Assembly (NCBI GenBank): GCA_965656875.1
Contig: CBFHMJ010000021.1
Span: forward strand, 1 to 64,000
Direction of reading: 5' to 3'
Length of the DNA: 64,000 nucleotides
DNA from: CBFHMJ01 sp965656875
Lineage (GTDB): Bacteria > Pseudomonadota > Gammaproteobacteria > Enterobacterales > Alteromonadaceae
Shown here: piece after piece, positions 27,474 through 37,156 of the stretch
Layout: every line of letters begins with the position of its first letter
How positions within the stretch are numbered: the first letter of the stretch is position 1
The notes under the pieces: model-generated
Databases searched by the model: none
Seen by the model: only the letters and a program-made list of their open reading frames with translations
Told to the model about the DNA's origin: nothing
Made by a program: the position numbers and the translations under genes

Positions 27474-29801
27474 ATGAAATTAGGAAACAAACTGCTACTG
27501 TTACCTGCCGCAACATTACTTACCGCTTGTGTTGCAACTGAACCTAAAGATACATCCTCAAACGACTACAATTTCACCGCCGATTCAAAAGACGCTACTG
27601 TTAAAACAAAAGAATACAATGATGGATTTCTTGGTGATCACAATTTAAAACTCAGTAATGACAGAGATTTTGACTACGCACAATATAGTTTTAACGATTT
27701 TGACCAACCATCAAGCGTTATTGTGTGTCGTAAAAAGACTGGTGACGGCACAGAAGAAAACGAATGTGATCCGGTTTGGAATGCAGACCGATATCAGGAC
27801 GTAACCGAAGCGCATGAATCAGCACCCAGTGAGGTGAATCCCAGTCTATGGCGTAATGCTCAACTCAACAACATTGTGGGAATGTTCAGAGTAAAGGGTG
27901 TTTATAAAAAAGGTGATGCGAGTGTCGCCAAAGATGAAATATTCCAGGTTAGAGGGTACGACTTATCAAATATTACTTTTGTTCGTGGCACTGATGGTTG
28001 GGTAGTATTCGATCCGCTTATTTCCACTGAAACGGCGAAAGCCGCGTATGAACTACTGAATAAAAATATGCCGGCGACATTTAAAGATAAACCGGTAACT
28101 GCGGTTATCTATAGCCACAGCCATACCGATCACTACGGCGGAACCAACGGATTACCCCTTGCAAACGATGTGGAAATTTATGCGCCAGAAGAATTTACAG
28201 AACATGCGGTGTCTGAAAATGTAATTGCGGGTAATGCAATGTCACGACGTGCCGTTCTTATGTATGGATCACTAATCCCCGTAACAACGGACGGCAAAGG
28301 CACAGTTAACGCTGGTTTGGGACTAACGACGTCAACAGGTGTGCCGGGCCTTAACATTAATAACATCACGTATATCGAAGATGGTAAGGCGATATGTGCT
28401 AACGAAGGAGAGACCTGGGGAGCAACTTGTACGCCCTATGTCATTGACGGCGTTAAAATGCACTTCCAGTTAACGCCAGGAACAGAAGCCCCTGCTGAAA
28501 TGAATACCTGGCTACCAGATACTAAAGCGTTATGGATGGCTGAGAATACTACCAATACCATGCATAACATTCTGACACTCCGGGGTGCGAAGGTTCGTGA
28601 TGCATTAATCTGGGCGAAGTTTCTGAATGAAACAATATCGTTATGGGGTGACGAAGCAGACGTAAAATTTCAAAGTCACCACTGGCCTGTTTGGAATTCG
28701 AACAAAAGACCAAGAGCGGTTCGTAAATATCTGGATAAGCAACAAGCCGTTTATAAATACATGCATGATCAAACGGTTCGCCTGATGAACCTTGGTTATA
28801 ACGGTGAAGAAATCTCCGAAATGATTACGCTGCCTAAAGAGCTTGATAGAAACTGGGCAACACGAGGTTATTACGGCACATTGCGCCATAATACGCGTGC
28901 TATCTATCAATTTTATATGGGGTGGTACAACGGTAATCCGTCTGATCTGAATAACTTACCTGATCTAAATGCATCTATTCGTTTTGTCGATTACATGGGT
29001 GGGGCTGATGTTGTGATTAACAAGGCTATTGAAGCCTATAAACGTGGTGAATATCGCTGGGTTGCAGAGATTATGAAACAAGTGGTATTCGCTTACTCTG
29101 CTTCCAAACCAGAATTTATGACCGCCGATGTTAATGCTTCTGAATATCAGTATCTCTATTCGAAAATTGCTAAAGAAACTGTCCACACAAAAGCTAAATA
29201 TCTACTAGCGGATGCTTATGAGCAGATGGCCTATCAGGCAGAATCAGGTCCGTGGCGTTCAGTATATTTACAAGCTGCAAACGAATTGAGAATTAAATTT
29301 TGTGCAGAAGGTGAAAGTCCGGATACTAACGGCTGTACGGAAATGCCAGCGCCACTTCAAACTGCTTCACCAGAGACGGTTGCAGCTATGTCGGCCGACA
29401 TGATTTTTGATTTTTGGTCGGTGCGTTTAGAGGCGACAAAATCGCCTTCACCATCATCAGCTGTTCATGATTTCGCAATGACAGTAACTCAGAATTGTGA
29501 TGCGACTGCAGGGCAAAATAATGATCCTCAACATTTTTCAATATCAACGCAATATGACGTTCTTAATGCGGTGCAACAGAGTACTCAAGCCAGGATAAAA
29601 AACGTTGAAATTTCAATATGTGATTTGAGAGATGTTGCAATGCAGTCCATACCTTATAAAGCTAAAGCAATAATTAAGAATAGTGCAACCGGTGCAGGCG
29701 TGGATGAATTCAAAAATCTAATGGACTATATCCAGGCGCCAGATTTCTGGTTCAACATCGTTCAGCCTAATAACCCACAAGGTTCAGGCTTCGTTAAATA
29801 G
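27474..29801 (+). CDS. SdsA-like alkylsulfatase lipoprotein (metallo-beta-lactamase fold)
   Basis: 775 aa. Lipobox LTAC predicts lipidation at Cys19. The metallo-beta-lactamase zinc motif YSHSHTDHYGG (His215, His217, Asp219, His220) is followed by WMAENTTNTMHNIL and FQSHHWPVW, the pattern of class III (SDS-hydrolysing) alkylsulfatases. The middle helical part (YMGWYNGNPSDL) is the alkylsulfatase dimerisation domain. The last about 130 residues are an SCP2-like domain. These enzymes cleave primary alkyl sulfates to alcohol and sulfate. Length is slightly above the usual 650-680 because of an N-terminal extension. Confidence 0.9.
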   Translation: MKLGNKLLLLPAATLLTACVATEPKDTSSNDYNFTADSKDATVKTKEYNDGFLGDHNLKLSNDRDFDYAQYSFNDFDQPSSVIVCRKKTGDGTEENECDPVWNADRYQDVTEAHESAPSEVNPSLWRNAQLNNIVGMFRVKGVYKKGDASVAKDEIFQVRGYDLSNITFVRGTDGWVVFDPLISTETAKAAYELLNKNMPATFKDKPVTAVIYSHSHTDHYGGTNGLPLANDVEIYAPEEFTEHAVSENVIAGNAMSRRAVLMYGSLIPVTTDGKGTVNAGLGLTTSTGVPGLNINNITYIEDGKAICANEGETWGATCTPYVIDGVKMHFQLTPGTEAPAEMNTWLPDTKALWMAENTTNTMHNILTLRGAKVRDALIWAKFLNETISLWGDEADVKFQSHHWPVWNSNKRPRAVRKYLDKQQAVYKYMHDQTVRLMNLGYNGEEISEMITLPKELDRNWATRGYYGTLRHNTRAIYQFYMGWYNGNPSDLNNLPDLNASIRFVDYMGGADVVINKAIEAYKRGEYRWVAEIMKQVVFAYSASKPEFMTADVNASEYQYLYSKIAKETVHTKAKYLLADAYEQMAYQAESGPWRSVYLQAANELRIKFCAEGESPDTNGCTEMPAPLQTASPETVAAMSADMIFDFWSVRLEATKSPSPSSAVHDFAMTVTQNCDATAGQNNDPQHFSISTQYDVLNAVQQSTQARIKNVEISICDLRDVAMQSIPYKAKAIIKNSATGAGVDEFKNLMDYIQAPDFWFNIVQPNNPQGSGFVK

Positions 29802-29823
29802 AATGTTTTAACTTACCTGTGAT

Positions 29824-29855
29824 AAACCCGCTTGCAGTCGCAGCGGGTTTTTGCT
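29824..29855 (+). terminator. rho-independent terminator of sulfatase gene
   Basis: AACCCGC and GCGGGTT form a stem around an 11-nt loop, followed by TTTTTGCTTTT, 23 bp after the stop codon. Confidence 0.9.
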
Positions 29856-29979
29856 TTTCAGCGAACCACTATTTCTCATTTGCCATCCCGAGATTGTTAC
29901 TTCTTCGTTTCAATAATCGATAATAAGTTTATAAAATTTAATTATTAACCATTTTATAAAGATATCTGTATAAATTGAA

Positions 29980-29994
29980 TACCCTTTAAGGGTA
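29980..29994. promoter_or_regulatory. palindrome upstream of protease B1, possible operator
   Basis: TACCCTTTAAGGGTA is a perfect 7-bp inverted repeat around one T, 30 bp before the start codon in an AT-rich leader. The second protease copy lacks it. Operator function is only inferred from position and symmetry. Confidence 0.35.
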
Positions 29995-30024
29995 CTTAAT
30001 TTTAATCATTAAAAAGGTATTTTT

Positions 30025-31956
30025 ATGATCCAACAAACAACTCTCGCGATGACACTCGCGTCGGTATTGAGTAGTTTCTCCGCTGTTTCAATGGCACAAC
30101 TTATTGAAAATAATTTAAATAATCAGTCTGTGACGTTGCAGCAACACGAACAGCAACAACGATATATTGTTGTCTTTCGTTCAGATGTGCTTAGTCAGGA
30201 AGGTTCCGATGTCATCCTGAAATTACCTGAAGACGATAACAACCAATTTAAAAAAATAAACTTACAACAGTTTGTTCATCAGTATAACGGACACTTACAT
30301 CGCACATTACCGCGTATTCAAGGCGCAGCTGTCAGCTTGTCTACGAAACAAGCTGAGCAACTGAATCAACATCCCTCGGTACTGCATATTGAAGAAGATC
30401 AGGTCCGTTATTTACAAGGTGAAAAAACGCCCTGGGGCATTACAGCCGTAAAGGCCGATCAGGTGTCTGATGCAATGACTGGCAACCGTAAAGTTTGTGT
30501 CATTGATACCGGTGTGGACATGAGCCACGAAGATTTGCCGAATGGTCCACAGATCACCGGTGAAGTATTGGATGCAACCGGTGGCAGGGCTGCACTGGGT
30601 GTCTGGTCTGAAGATGATTACGGTCATGGTACGCATGTAGCCGGTATTATCGCGGCAACCAGCAATGGCGTGGGTGTGACCGGCGTTAACCCGAGCGCTC
30701 AGCTGGCGATGCACCATGTCAAAGTGATCCACAATCCGAATTACTGGCAATTATGGAGTTCTGATGTCATCGCTGCGGTAGATGCCTGTCAAACCGCAGG
30801 TGCCAACATTATTAATATGAGTATTGCCGGGGCAAACAGTAGTCAGGCGGAAGAGCAGGCGATGCAACAAGCCGCTGATGCGGGACTGCTGTTGTTCGGT
30901 GCATCGGGCAATCGTGGTAGCAGCGCGTATTATTATCCGGCCAGTTATGGCAGCGTTGTTTCCGTCAGTGCGGTGGATGAAGCCAGCCAGTCATGGCGTT
31001 ACAACCAGCAAAATGATCAGGTGGCATTAACCGCGCCGGGCGTGAAGGTTCAGTCAACACTACCGGATAATCAGTACGGTTTCTGGGATGGCAGTTCAAT
31101 GGCGACGGCTTATGCTTCAGGCGTAGCGGCCCTGGTTTGGAGTCATTTTTCGACTTGTACTGCTTCACAGGTTCGAGCGGTGTTAACCCGGACGGCTACA
31201 GACCGAGGTGATGCTGGCAATGATCCCCAGTTTGGATTTGGAATTATTGATGCTAAAGCCGCATTTGACCAGTTAACACTCAATGGTTGTGAACTCGATC
31301 CAGTGCAGGAAAAAGTGCCGGAAGCACAAGGTTTCCAACGTATTTATGGATTTGATGTACCGAAAAAACCAAACTTCCAAAACAGTTCGGTTCCTTATGA
31401 TATCAATAACAGCAGTAATGCTTACCCCGCTGGGCTTTCACGTATTGGCTATTACGTCGAAGTGACGGAAAACGGGGTCGATAAATGGGTGTGGGTGTCG
31501 TTTGATGCCATGACCAGCGACCTGGGGAAAATTGGTGTGCCGACCTTTGCATCTGGCGCAGTTTGGAACCAGATAATTGATAATCTCCATGTTCGTTCCA
31601 GTGGTAATGCGAATCTGACCGATGGGGATTTTGCTCAGGGCAGCATTGAATTCTGGCCATATAATTATAGCCCGGTTGGAAGTAAAAATATTGACGGTAA
31701 TGACGAGATTTATGATTTTGATGATAAGCCTGTTTCCGACGGTTCTTACGGATCAATGCAAATACATGGTTTGAATATTAATCAAACACTCTTTGCTATG
31801 AATCGATTTCATTTCGGTTTGGATTGCGATTTTGGCATAGGCTCAAATGTGCAACCCAATGTTGAGATGAGTGCGGTGAACCCCGACTGGACATACTCAT
31901 ACAATTGCGGTGATTTCTCCAAAAAACGTATCGAAGTCTGGGTAAAACCTAATTAA
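30025..31956 (+). CDS. secreted S8 subtilisin-like protease, paralogue B1
   Basis: 643 aa. Signal peptide (MTLASVLSSFSAVSMAQ), I9 propeptide (46-127), then the S8 domain with Asp161 in VCVIDTGVDMSHED, His201 in EDDYGHGTHVAG, oxyanion Asn296 in GASGNRGSS and Ser358 in WDGSSMATAYASG. Residues about 440-643 form a beta-sandwich-like C-domain (GLSRIGYYVEV, WVWVSFDAMTSDLGKIGVP, IEFWPYNY, YGSMQIH, PDWTYSYN). It resembles the module appended to some sialate O-acetylesterase-like proteins of other phyla, so carbohydrate or glycoprotein binding is plausible. First of a tandem pair. Confidence 0.95.
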   Translation: MIQQTTLAMTLASVLSSFSAVSMAQLIENNLNNQSVTLQQHEQQQRYIVVFRSDVLSQEGSDVILKLPEDDNNQFKKINLQQFVHQYNGHLHRTLPRIQGAAVSLSTKQAEQLNQHPSVLHIEEDQVRYLQGEKTPWGITAVKADQVSDAMTGNRKVCVIDTGVDMSHEDLPNGPQITGEVLDATGGRAALGVWSEDDYGHGTHVAGIIAATSNGVGVTGVNPSAQLAMHHVKVIHNPNYWQLWSSDVIAAVDACQTAGANIINMSIAGANSSQAEEQAMQQAADAGLLLFGASGNRGSSAYYYPASYGSVVSVSAVDEASQSWRYNQQNDQVALTAPGVKVQSTLPDNQYGFWDGSSMATAYASGVAALVWSHFSTCTASQVRAVLTRTATDRGDAGNDPQFGFGIIDAKAAFDQLTLNGCELDPVQEKVPEAQGFQRIYGFDVPKKPNFQNSSVPYDINNSSNAYPAGLSRIGYYVEVTENGVDKWVWVSFDAMTSDLGKIGVPTFASGAVWNQIIDNLHVRSSGNANLTDGDFAQGSIEFWPYNYSPVGSKNIDGNDEIYDFDDKPVSDGSYGSMQIHGLNINQTLFAMNRFHFGLDCDFGIGSNVQPNVEMSAVNPDWTYSYNCGDFSKKRIEVWVKPN

Positions 31957-31976
31957 TAAACCCTTATATCCAGAAA

Positions 31977-31994
31977 GCAGCGGGTGGGCGCTGC
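31977..31994 (+). terminator. hairpin after protease B1
   Basis: GCAGCG and CGCTGC arms with loop GGTGGG, 20 bp after the stop; T-run weak (TCCTTTAGTTC). The same hairpin follows the second copy. Confidence 0.5.
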
Positions 31995-32040
31995 GTCCTT
32001 TAGTTCTCCAATTTCCTGTCTTGATTAAAAAGGTATTTTT

Positions 32041-33972
32041 ATGTTTCAACAAACAACCCTCGCAATGACGCTGGCGTCGTTACTCAGCAGTTTCTCTGCT
32101 TTCTCACTAGCACAAGTCATTGAAAATAATTTAGATAATCAGCCTGTAACGTTGCAGCAGCACGAACAGCAGCAACGATATATTGTTGTCTTTCACCCGA
32201 ATACAATCACTCAAAATGACATGGATGTCGTTTTACAGTGGTCTGTTGGGAATGATAATAAGTTTAAAAAACTAAACTTATTGCAGTTTATCCAGCAATT
32301 TGATGGACAATTACATCGCACAATGCCGCGTATTCAAGGTGCGGCTGTCAGTTTGTCTACGAAGCAAGCTGAACAACTCTCTCAGCATCCGGCGGTATTA
32401 CGAATCGAAGTCGATCAGGTCCGTTATTTACAAGGGGAAAAAACGCCCTGGGGCATTACAGCAGTAAAGGCCGATCAGGTGTCTGATGCAATGACTGGCA
32501 ACCGTAAAGTTTGTGTCATTGATACCGGTGTGGACATGAGCCACGAAGATTTGCCGAATGGTCCACAGATCACCGGTGAAGTATTGGATGCAACCGGTGG
32601 CAGGGCTGCACTGGGTGTCTGGTCTGAAGATGATTACGGTCATGGAACGCATGTAGCCGGTATTATTGCGGCAACCAGCAATGGTGTGGGGGTGACCGGC
32701 GTTAATCCGAGCGCTCAGCTGGCGATGCATCACGTCAAAGTGATACACAATCCGAATTACTGGCGGATTTGGGGTTCAGATCTGATTGCAGCAGTGGACG
32801 CCTGTCAAACTGCGGGTGCCAACATTATTAACATGAGTATTGCCGGGACAAACAGTAGTCAGGCGGAAGAACTGGCGATGCAACAAGCCGCTGATGCGGG
32901 ACTGCTGTTGTTCGGCGCGTCGGGCAATCGTGGTAGCAGCGCGTATTATTATCCGGCCAGTTATGGCAGCGTTGTTTCCGTCAGTGCGGTGGATGAAGCC
33001 AGCCAGTCATGGCGCTACAACCAGCAAAATGATCAGGTGGCATTAACCGCGCCGGGTGTGAAGGTTCAGTCAACACTGCCGGGCAATCAGTACGGTTTCT
33101 GGGATGGCAGTTCAATGGCGACGGCTTATGCTTCAGGCGTAGCGGCGTTGGTATGGAGTCATTTTCCAACTTGTAGTGCGGCACAGATCAGTGATGTGTT
33201 AGCGGAGACGGCTATTGATCAGGGTGATAATGGCCGTGATACACAATTTGGTTTTGGGGTCGTTAATGCCAAAGCTGCGTTTGACCTGTTAACACTTAAC
33301 GGTTGTGAACTCGATCCGGTACAGGAAAAAGTGCCTGAAGCACGAGGTTATGAACTTATTTATGGATTTGATGTGCCGACGTCGCCGGATTTCCAGAATG
33401 GTTCAGTCCCTTATGATGTCAATAACAGCAATAACGTTTATCCCGCTGGGCTTTCACGTATTGGCTATTACGTCGAAGTGACGGAAAACGGTGTCGATAA
33501 ATGGGTGTGGGTATCGTTTGATGCCATGACCAGCGATCTGGGAAAAATTGGTGTGCCGACCTTTGCATCTGGTGCAGTATGGAATCAGGTGATTGATAAG
33601 TTACATGTTCGTTCCAGTGGTAATGCGAATCTGACTGATGGTGACTTTGTTCAAGGGAGTATTGAGTTCTGGCCCTTTGATTATAATTCTTCTGATAGTA
33701 AAGGGCTGAATGGTTATGATTGGCTTGCTGATTTTGATGATACTCCAAATTACAGAGGTAATTATGGCTCTTTGCAAATACATACTTTAAATCAAAATCA
33801 GACGGTCTTTAGTTTTAACCGTTTCAATGATAATTATGTTTGTGATTTGGGGATAGGTGGTAATACGTTAGTGAATAATCAATCAGGAACAGTTTATCCC
33901 GATTGGACTTACTCCGCTAATTGTAATCTCTACTCCAAAAAACGTATCGAAGTCTGGGTAAAACCTAATTAA
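32041..33972 (+). CDS. secreted S8 subtilisin-like protease, paralogue B2
   Basis: 643 aa, same length and plan as B1, starting exactly 2,016 bp later. The leader ATTAAAAAGGTATTTTT and the trailer with its hairpin are also duplicated, so the unit of duplication is gene plus flanks. Asp, His and Ser of the triad are kept at the same positions. Differences cluster in the propeptide (FHPNTITQNDMDVV) and in the last 60 residues of the C-domain (SSDSKGLNGYDWLADF), the parts expected to set folding partner and target. Confidence 0.95.
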   Translation: MFQQTTLAMTLASLLSSFSAFSLAQVIENNLDNQPVTLQQHEQQQRYIVVFHPNTITQNDMDVVLQWSVGNDNKFKKLNLLQFIQQFDGQLHRTMPRIQGAAVSLSTKQAEQLSQHPAVLRIEVDQVRYLQGEKTPWGITAVKADQVSDAMTGNRKVCVIDTGVDMSHEDLPNGPQITGEVLDATGGRAALGVWSEDDYGHGTHVAGIIAATSNGVGVTGVNPSAQLAMHHVKVIHNPNYWRIWGSDLIAAVDACQTAGANIINMSIAGTNSSQAEELAMQQAADAGLLLFGASGNRGSSAYYYPASYGSVVSVSAVDEASQSWRYNQQNDQVALTAPGVKVQSTLPGNQYGFWDGSSMATAYASGVAALVWSHFPTCSAAQISDVLAETAIDQGDNGRDTQFGFGVVNAKAAFDLLTLNGCELDPVQEKVPEARGYELIYGFDVPTSPDFQNGSVPYDVNNSNNVYPAGLSRIGYYVEVTENGVDKWVWVSFDAMTSDLGKIGVPTFASGAVWNQVIDKLHVRSSGNANLTDGDFVQGSIEFWPFDYNSSDSKGLNGYDWLADFDDTPNYRGNYGSLQIHTLNQNQTVFSFNRFNDNYVCDLGIGGNTLVNNQSGTVYPDWTYSANCNLYSKKRIEVWVKPN

Positions 33973-33992
33973 TAAACCCTTATATCCAGAAA

Positions 33993-34010
33993 GCAGCGGG
34001 TGGGCGCTGC
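33993..34010 (+). terminator. hairpin after protease B2
   Basis: Duplicate of the hairpin after B1: GCAGCG and CGCTGC arms around GGTGGG, 20 bp after the stop; no strong T-run. Confidence 0.5.
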
Positions 34011-34111
34011 GCTCTGTGGTTCTTAAATTTCCAGTTTTAATTACTACCTTGCAGTCTCCAGTATTTGTACCACACTTAACAAATGAACCCGAATAAGGTC
34101 CGGAGGCGGCA

Positions 34112-34660
34112 ATGAAAATCGAACTATCACTCAGTCAGCAAGATTGGCGGCGATACTATCGCCTGTTTCATCGACATGTACAGCATCAGGGATTTTCATC
34201 TGCTGATAAGCGTGATGTGATAGTTAACTATACGATACTGGCGCTCTATATCATTGCTATTGCTTCATATTTCTGGCTTGAAGTCGATTTTTATCCAGTG
34301 GCAGCTATATTAGCTTGCATGTGGGGAATAGATATACTCAGATACTACAATCATCTGAGATACCGTAGCGATGAACGTTTTAGACCGGGTGATAATGCCA
34401 GGTATCTGCAAGTGATGGTTTTTGATGATGAAGGATTAACACTTACTCGCAAAGGTTATTGTGCCTCGGCTAGTTGGGAAATGGTGAAAAAGATAACACG
34501 AGAAAAAGGCATGATTCTTATTTACTCGGATGCAATGTCGGCCTGGTTTATTCCGGAAGAACAGCTTGATGACTCTGACTCCTTTTATGAATTTATTACC
34601 TCGCGTTACCAGTTATCGAAAGCTGAAGCTGATGTAGAAGCGACTCATCAGATAGCCTGA
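34112..34660 (+). CDS. YcxB-like membrane protein
   Basis: 182 aa with GGAGG 6 nt before the ATG. Two transmembrane helices (VNYTILALYIIAIASYFWL and YPVAAILACMWGIDIL) are followed by a cytoplasmic part in which VMVFDDEGLTLTRKGYCA, SWEMVKKITREKGMILIY and AWFIPEEQL follow the YcxB/bPH2-like pattern. Function of the family is unknown. Convergent with the thioesterase gene, 23 bp apart. Confidence 0.65.
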   Translation: MKIELSLSQQDWRRYYRLFHRHVQHQGFSSADKRDVIVNYTILALYIIAIASYFWLEVDFYPVAAILACMWGIDILRYYNHLRYRSDERFRPGDNARYLQVMVFDDEGLTLTRKGYCASASWEMVKKITREKGMILIYSDAMSAWFIPEEQLDDSDSFYEFITSRYQLSKAEADVEATHQIA

Positions 34661-34683
34661 TGAGTCCTGGCTAAAATTAGATA

Positions 34684-35487
34684 TTAGTCAAAAACAGCAA
34701 CACATTGACGGCTGATCGCCACTAATTCTCCCTGAGCATCCCAGATATTTGCTTCAGTATGTGCATAACCGCCAGCAGCCTGACGGGTGACGGCTTTATA
34801 AGCAAACCAGTTAGTCGGCGCAACGGGTTGATGAGGGTGGATAAATTCCAGATTCCACGTCATCGTGCTTGCTGGCGAAGGTTGCTTCATCATTTGCAGT
34901 ACACACGGTGGCCAGGCATCAATTAATGCAATCAAGTGTGCATCATTAATACTCGCCGGAGGCTGTTTAAAGCGCATCCAGCCATCAGTGAATGAATCCG
35001 TGCTGCCGGTAAATGGCGTATTACCTCCACATGTTGCTAAGTCCGTATGCTGGATAAAATTCGGCGTAATTCCCGGAATAAATGGGAAGGTTTTTAAGCC
35101 TTCTGGAGATGGCAATGCATGGCTGGTGGTCGTGTCAACAATGATATTTGACTCGCGGTCCACGCCAAAACACGCTTGTTGCATCACGGCAATTTGCCCA
35201 TGCTGTAAGATCTTACCGACGACCTGCGTTGCACTTTTCCCTTCGCGCAAAATATCAACCTGAAAACTAAACGGTTCGTTTAATGCCAGTGGTCCGATAA
35301 AGTTGGTGGAAAGTGAACGCAGTGGACGACCCGCCGCCACTTTGCTTTGAATCGCGGTATACAGCAGCGCGGCAGAAACACCACCAAACGCCGTGCGGCC
35401 CTGGCCCCAGTCATCTGGCAAAGTGACAGTGGTTGACTCATTAGTAGCAAATTGTTTAGCAGTCGCCAGAAGTTCATCGAAATGCAT
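34684..35487 (-). CDS. acyl-CoA thioesterase, double hot-dog (TesB-like)
   Basis: 267 aa. The N-terminal hot-dog carries GQGRTAFGGVSAALLYTA followed by PLRSLSTNFIGPLALNEP, typical of the 4HBT_3/TesB-like thioesterase family that hydrolyses acyl-CoA to free acid. The C-terminal hot-dog has MTWNLEFIHPHQP and TEANIWDAQGELVAISRQ. Cytosolic and monocistronic. Chain-length preference cannot be read. Confidence 0.85.
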   Translation of the reverse strand: MHFDELLATAKQFATNESTTVTLPDDWGQGRTAFGGVSAALLYTAIQSKVAAGRPLRSLSTNFIGPLALNEPFSFQVDILREGKSATQVVGKILQHGQIAVMQQACFGVDRESNIIVDTTTSHALPSPEGLKTFPFIPGITPNFIQHTDLATCGGNTPFTGSTDSFTDGWMRFKQPPASINDAHLIALIDAWPPCVLQMMKQPSPASTMTWNLEFIHPHQPVAPTNWFAYKAVTRQAAGGYAHTEANIWDAQGELVAISRQCVAVFD

Positions 35488-35612
35488 GGCATAAAATCCT
35501 GTGAAAATAAGAAACCCGGTTACGTTAACTGGTCAGATGTGTAGGATCAAGCATCTGCCGACGAACGGCGGTTTATCTTTCATGAAAATAGAATAAAAAA
35601 GTTCGAAAAAAT

Positions 35613-35634
35613 AAAGGGCACTATCATGCCCTTT
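35613..35634 (-). terminator. rho-independent terminator of deacetylase gene
   Basis: AAAGGGCA and TGCCCTTT arms with loop CTATCA. On the minus strand it is followed by ATTTTTTC, 8 bp beyond the deacetylase stop. Confidence 0.8.
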
Positions 35635-35641
35635 GATAAGC

Positions 35642-36562
35642 TTATTTAGCAGGCTTAATCACTCGCTTCAGATATTGCGCCTCTAACCAGGATTCTTCTA
35701 ACGTACTGTGCCACAAGCCTTTTTTCTGGCCTTTTGTGCGAGCAATCTCGCCAATTCTGCCGGGATTAAAACGCGCTGGCTTTTCATATCGAAAATGGGC
35801 GATATCATCCTGAAAAGCGCGTTCAGGGGGAATGATAGTCCAGCCCCGTTTGCGTAATTCATCGGCCAGATCGCCAATAAACAACGCCGTTATATCCATT
35901 TCATGCATTAACAGCACATGCTTAGGCGAACGACCAAGGTGCTTAACCGCCAACTCGTCGTAATAGTCGATACCTGCAATCATGACATCCAGATAAAACG
36001 CTTTTAACTGTTCAAAATCAATAGCTTCCTTGTTAGCGACAGACCGTTGAAACAGGCTTTCGATGTACCAGTCGTAATTATTCGCGGTGATATACGCATT
36101 GAAATAACCCTGTTGAGCCAAATGTTGACGAAAGCCATCCCGCTTTTCCAGCGTGTCACCTTCTCGTAAATAAGGAAAACGGAACCATTTTTTAAACGTT
36201 GGGTAGTGCGACAGCGCTTTATCTGCCTGGGTAAAATCGGCGATGTATTCCGCCAAACTCAGTTTATTAAAATCCGGGTGAGAATGAGTGTGATTGGCAA
36301 TAATGTGCCCGGCATCGCTGTATTGCTTTAGCCGCGCTTTACCTTCGTTATTTAAATGTTTACTCACGGAGAAGAACGCAACTTGTTCAATGTGATGGGT
36401 TTTCAGTTCATGTAACAATGCTTTGGCTCGCTCAGGCCCGGTAAAATAACCGCCAGCATGTCGTGGAGAATCATCCAGGGTGAACGCAATTTCTTTACTG
36501 TGTAATGACAGAGAAAACAGACTAACAAAAAGTCCGAAAAATAATGAGTAGGTGAGTTTCAT
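35642..36562 (-). CDS. secreted polysaccharide deacetylase (NodB domain)
   Basis: 306 aa. Signal peptide MKLTYSLFFGLFVSLFSLSL. The NodB motifs are FTLDDSP (Asp30/Asp31) and NHTHSHPDF (His91, His95), with RFPYLREGD as the third motif, so the metal triad is complete. Members remove N- or O-acetyl groups from chitin, peptidoglycan or exopolysaccharide. ATG overlaps the stop of the broken esterase gene (ATGA), showing that the two once formed a translationally coupled pair and suggesting joint action on an acylated glycan. Confidence 0.88.
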   Translation of the reverse strand: MKLTYSLFFGLFVSLFSLSLHSKEIAFTLDDSPRHAGGYFTGPERAKALLHELKTHHIEQVAFFSVSKHLNNEGKARLKQYSDAGHIIANHTHSHPDFNKLSLAEYIADFTQADKALSHYPTFKKWFRFPYLREGDTLEKRDGFRQHLAQQGYFNAYITANNYDWYIESLFQRSVANKEAIDFEQLKAFYLDVMIAGIDYYDELAVKHLGRSPKHVLLMHEMDITALFIGDLADELRKRGWTIIPPERAFQDDIAHFRYEKPARFNPGRIGEIARTKGQKKGLWHSTLEESWLEAQYLKRVIKPAK

Positions 36563-36870
36563 GGTTCTTTCCTTTGTAATAACCAGTCCAGCCCCTGAAT
36601 GGCGGCGGTTGGAAACGCGGTGGCGTGAGAAGCACCACGAATAACAGAAAAATGGATTTGATAAGGTGAAGAGGCTGATTCTTTTGAGGTTTTAGAGAGC
36701 GATTGCAGCTTTTCAGCCAGACGTTCAGCAGCAGCAACCATATTCTGGCCTTCACCAAAGTCGGGCGTTTCTCGCTCACCAACACTGATAAAGATCCGTT
36801 TGTTGCGATTGCTTTTAACAACGGGCTGTTGCAATAACATAAAGTCGTGAAACCACATCGACGGACTACC

Positions 36871-37156
36871 AGAGCGTGTTGACCTTTGCTGGTGAAGTTT
36901 TGTTCGAATTCAATGGCATTCAGGCAAGGCGCACGGTAGCAGGTTTAGTCATCTAAATCAATGCCGTGGAACGCAGCCTGAATGCCATTGAAACGAATCC
37001 ATTCCGTTGTTAAATCATTGCATGGACAGCGCTTGTCGCGCGTTTCTACTGCGTTTCAGCTCGCTTATGTAGAATAACTACACGACGCAACCTGAAGCCT
37101 TGTATAAACACGCGACAAACTGCTGCAAAATCCACCAGCAAAGGTCAGCACGCTCT
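36871..37156. mobile_element. miniature inverted-repeat element, copy 1, inside an esterase gene
   Basis: 286 bp. Left end AGAGCGTGTTGACCTTTGCT, right end (reverse complement) AGAGCGTGCTGACCTTTGCT: 23 of the first 24 positions agree. The interior has TTGTCGCGCGTTT / AAACACGCGACAA and CTTATGTAG / CTACACGACG inverted pairs, shared with the copy at 22290. No ORF, so it must depend on a transposase in trans (inference). It differs from copy 2 mainly by a nested 84-bp palindromic insert. A target-site duplication could not be made out with certainty. Confidence 0.9.
36909..36992. repeat. nested palindromic element inside the miniature transposon
   Basis: TTCAATGGCATTCAGGC and its perfect 17-bp inverse GCCTGAATGCCATTGAA bound 84 bp that include a second imperfect pair, GGCGCACGG and CCGTGGAACGC. 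It is missing from the other copy, so it entered later. This looks like a separate REP-like or MITE-like family. Confidence 0.7.

Noticed and set aside
36522..36821. 99-codon frame overlapping the esterase 3' half
   Set aside because: Different frame from the esterase and from the deacetylase; composition unlike either.
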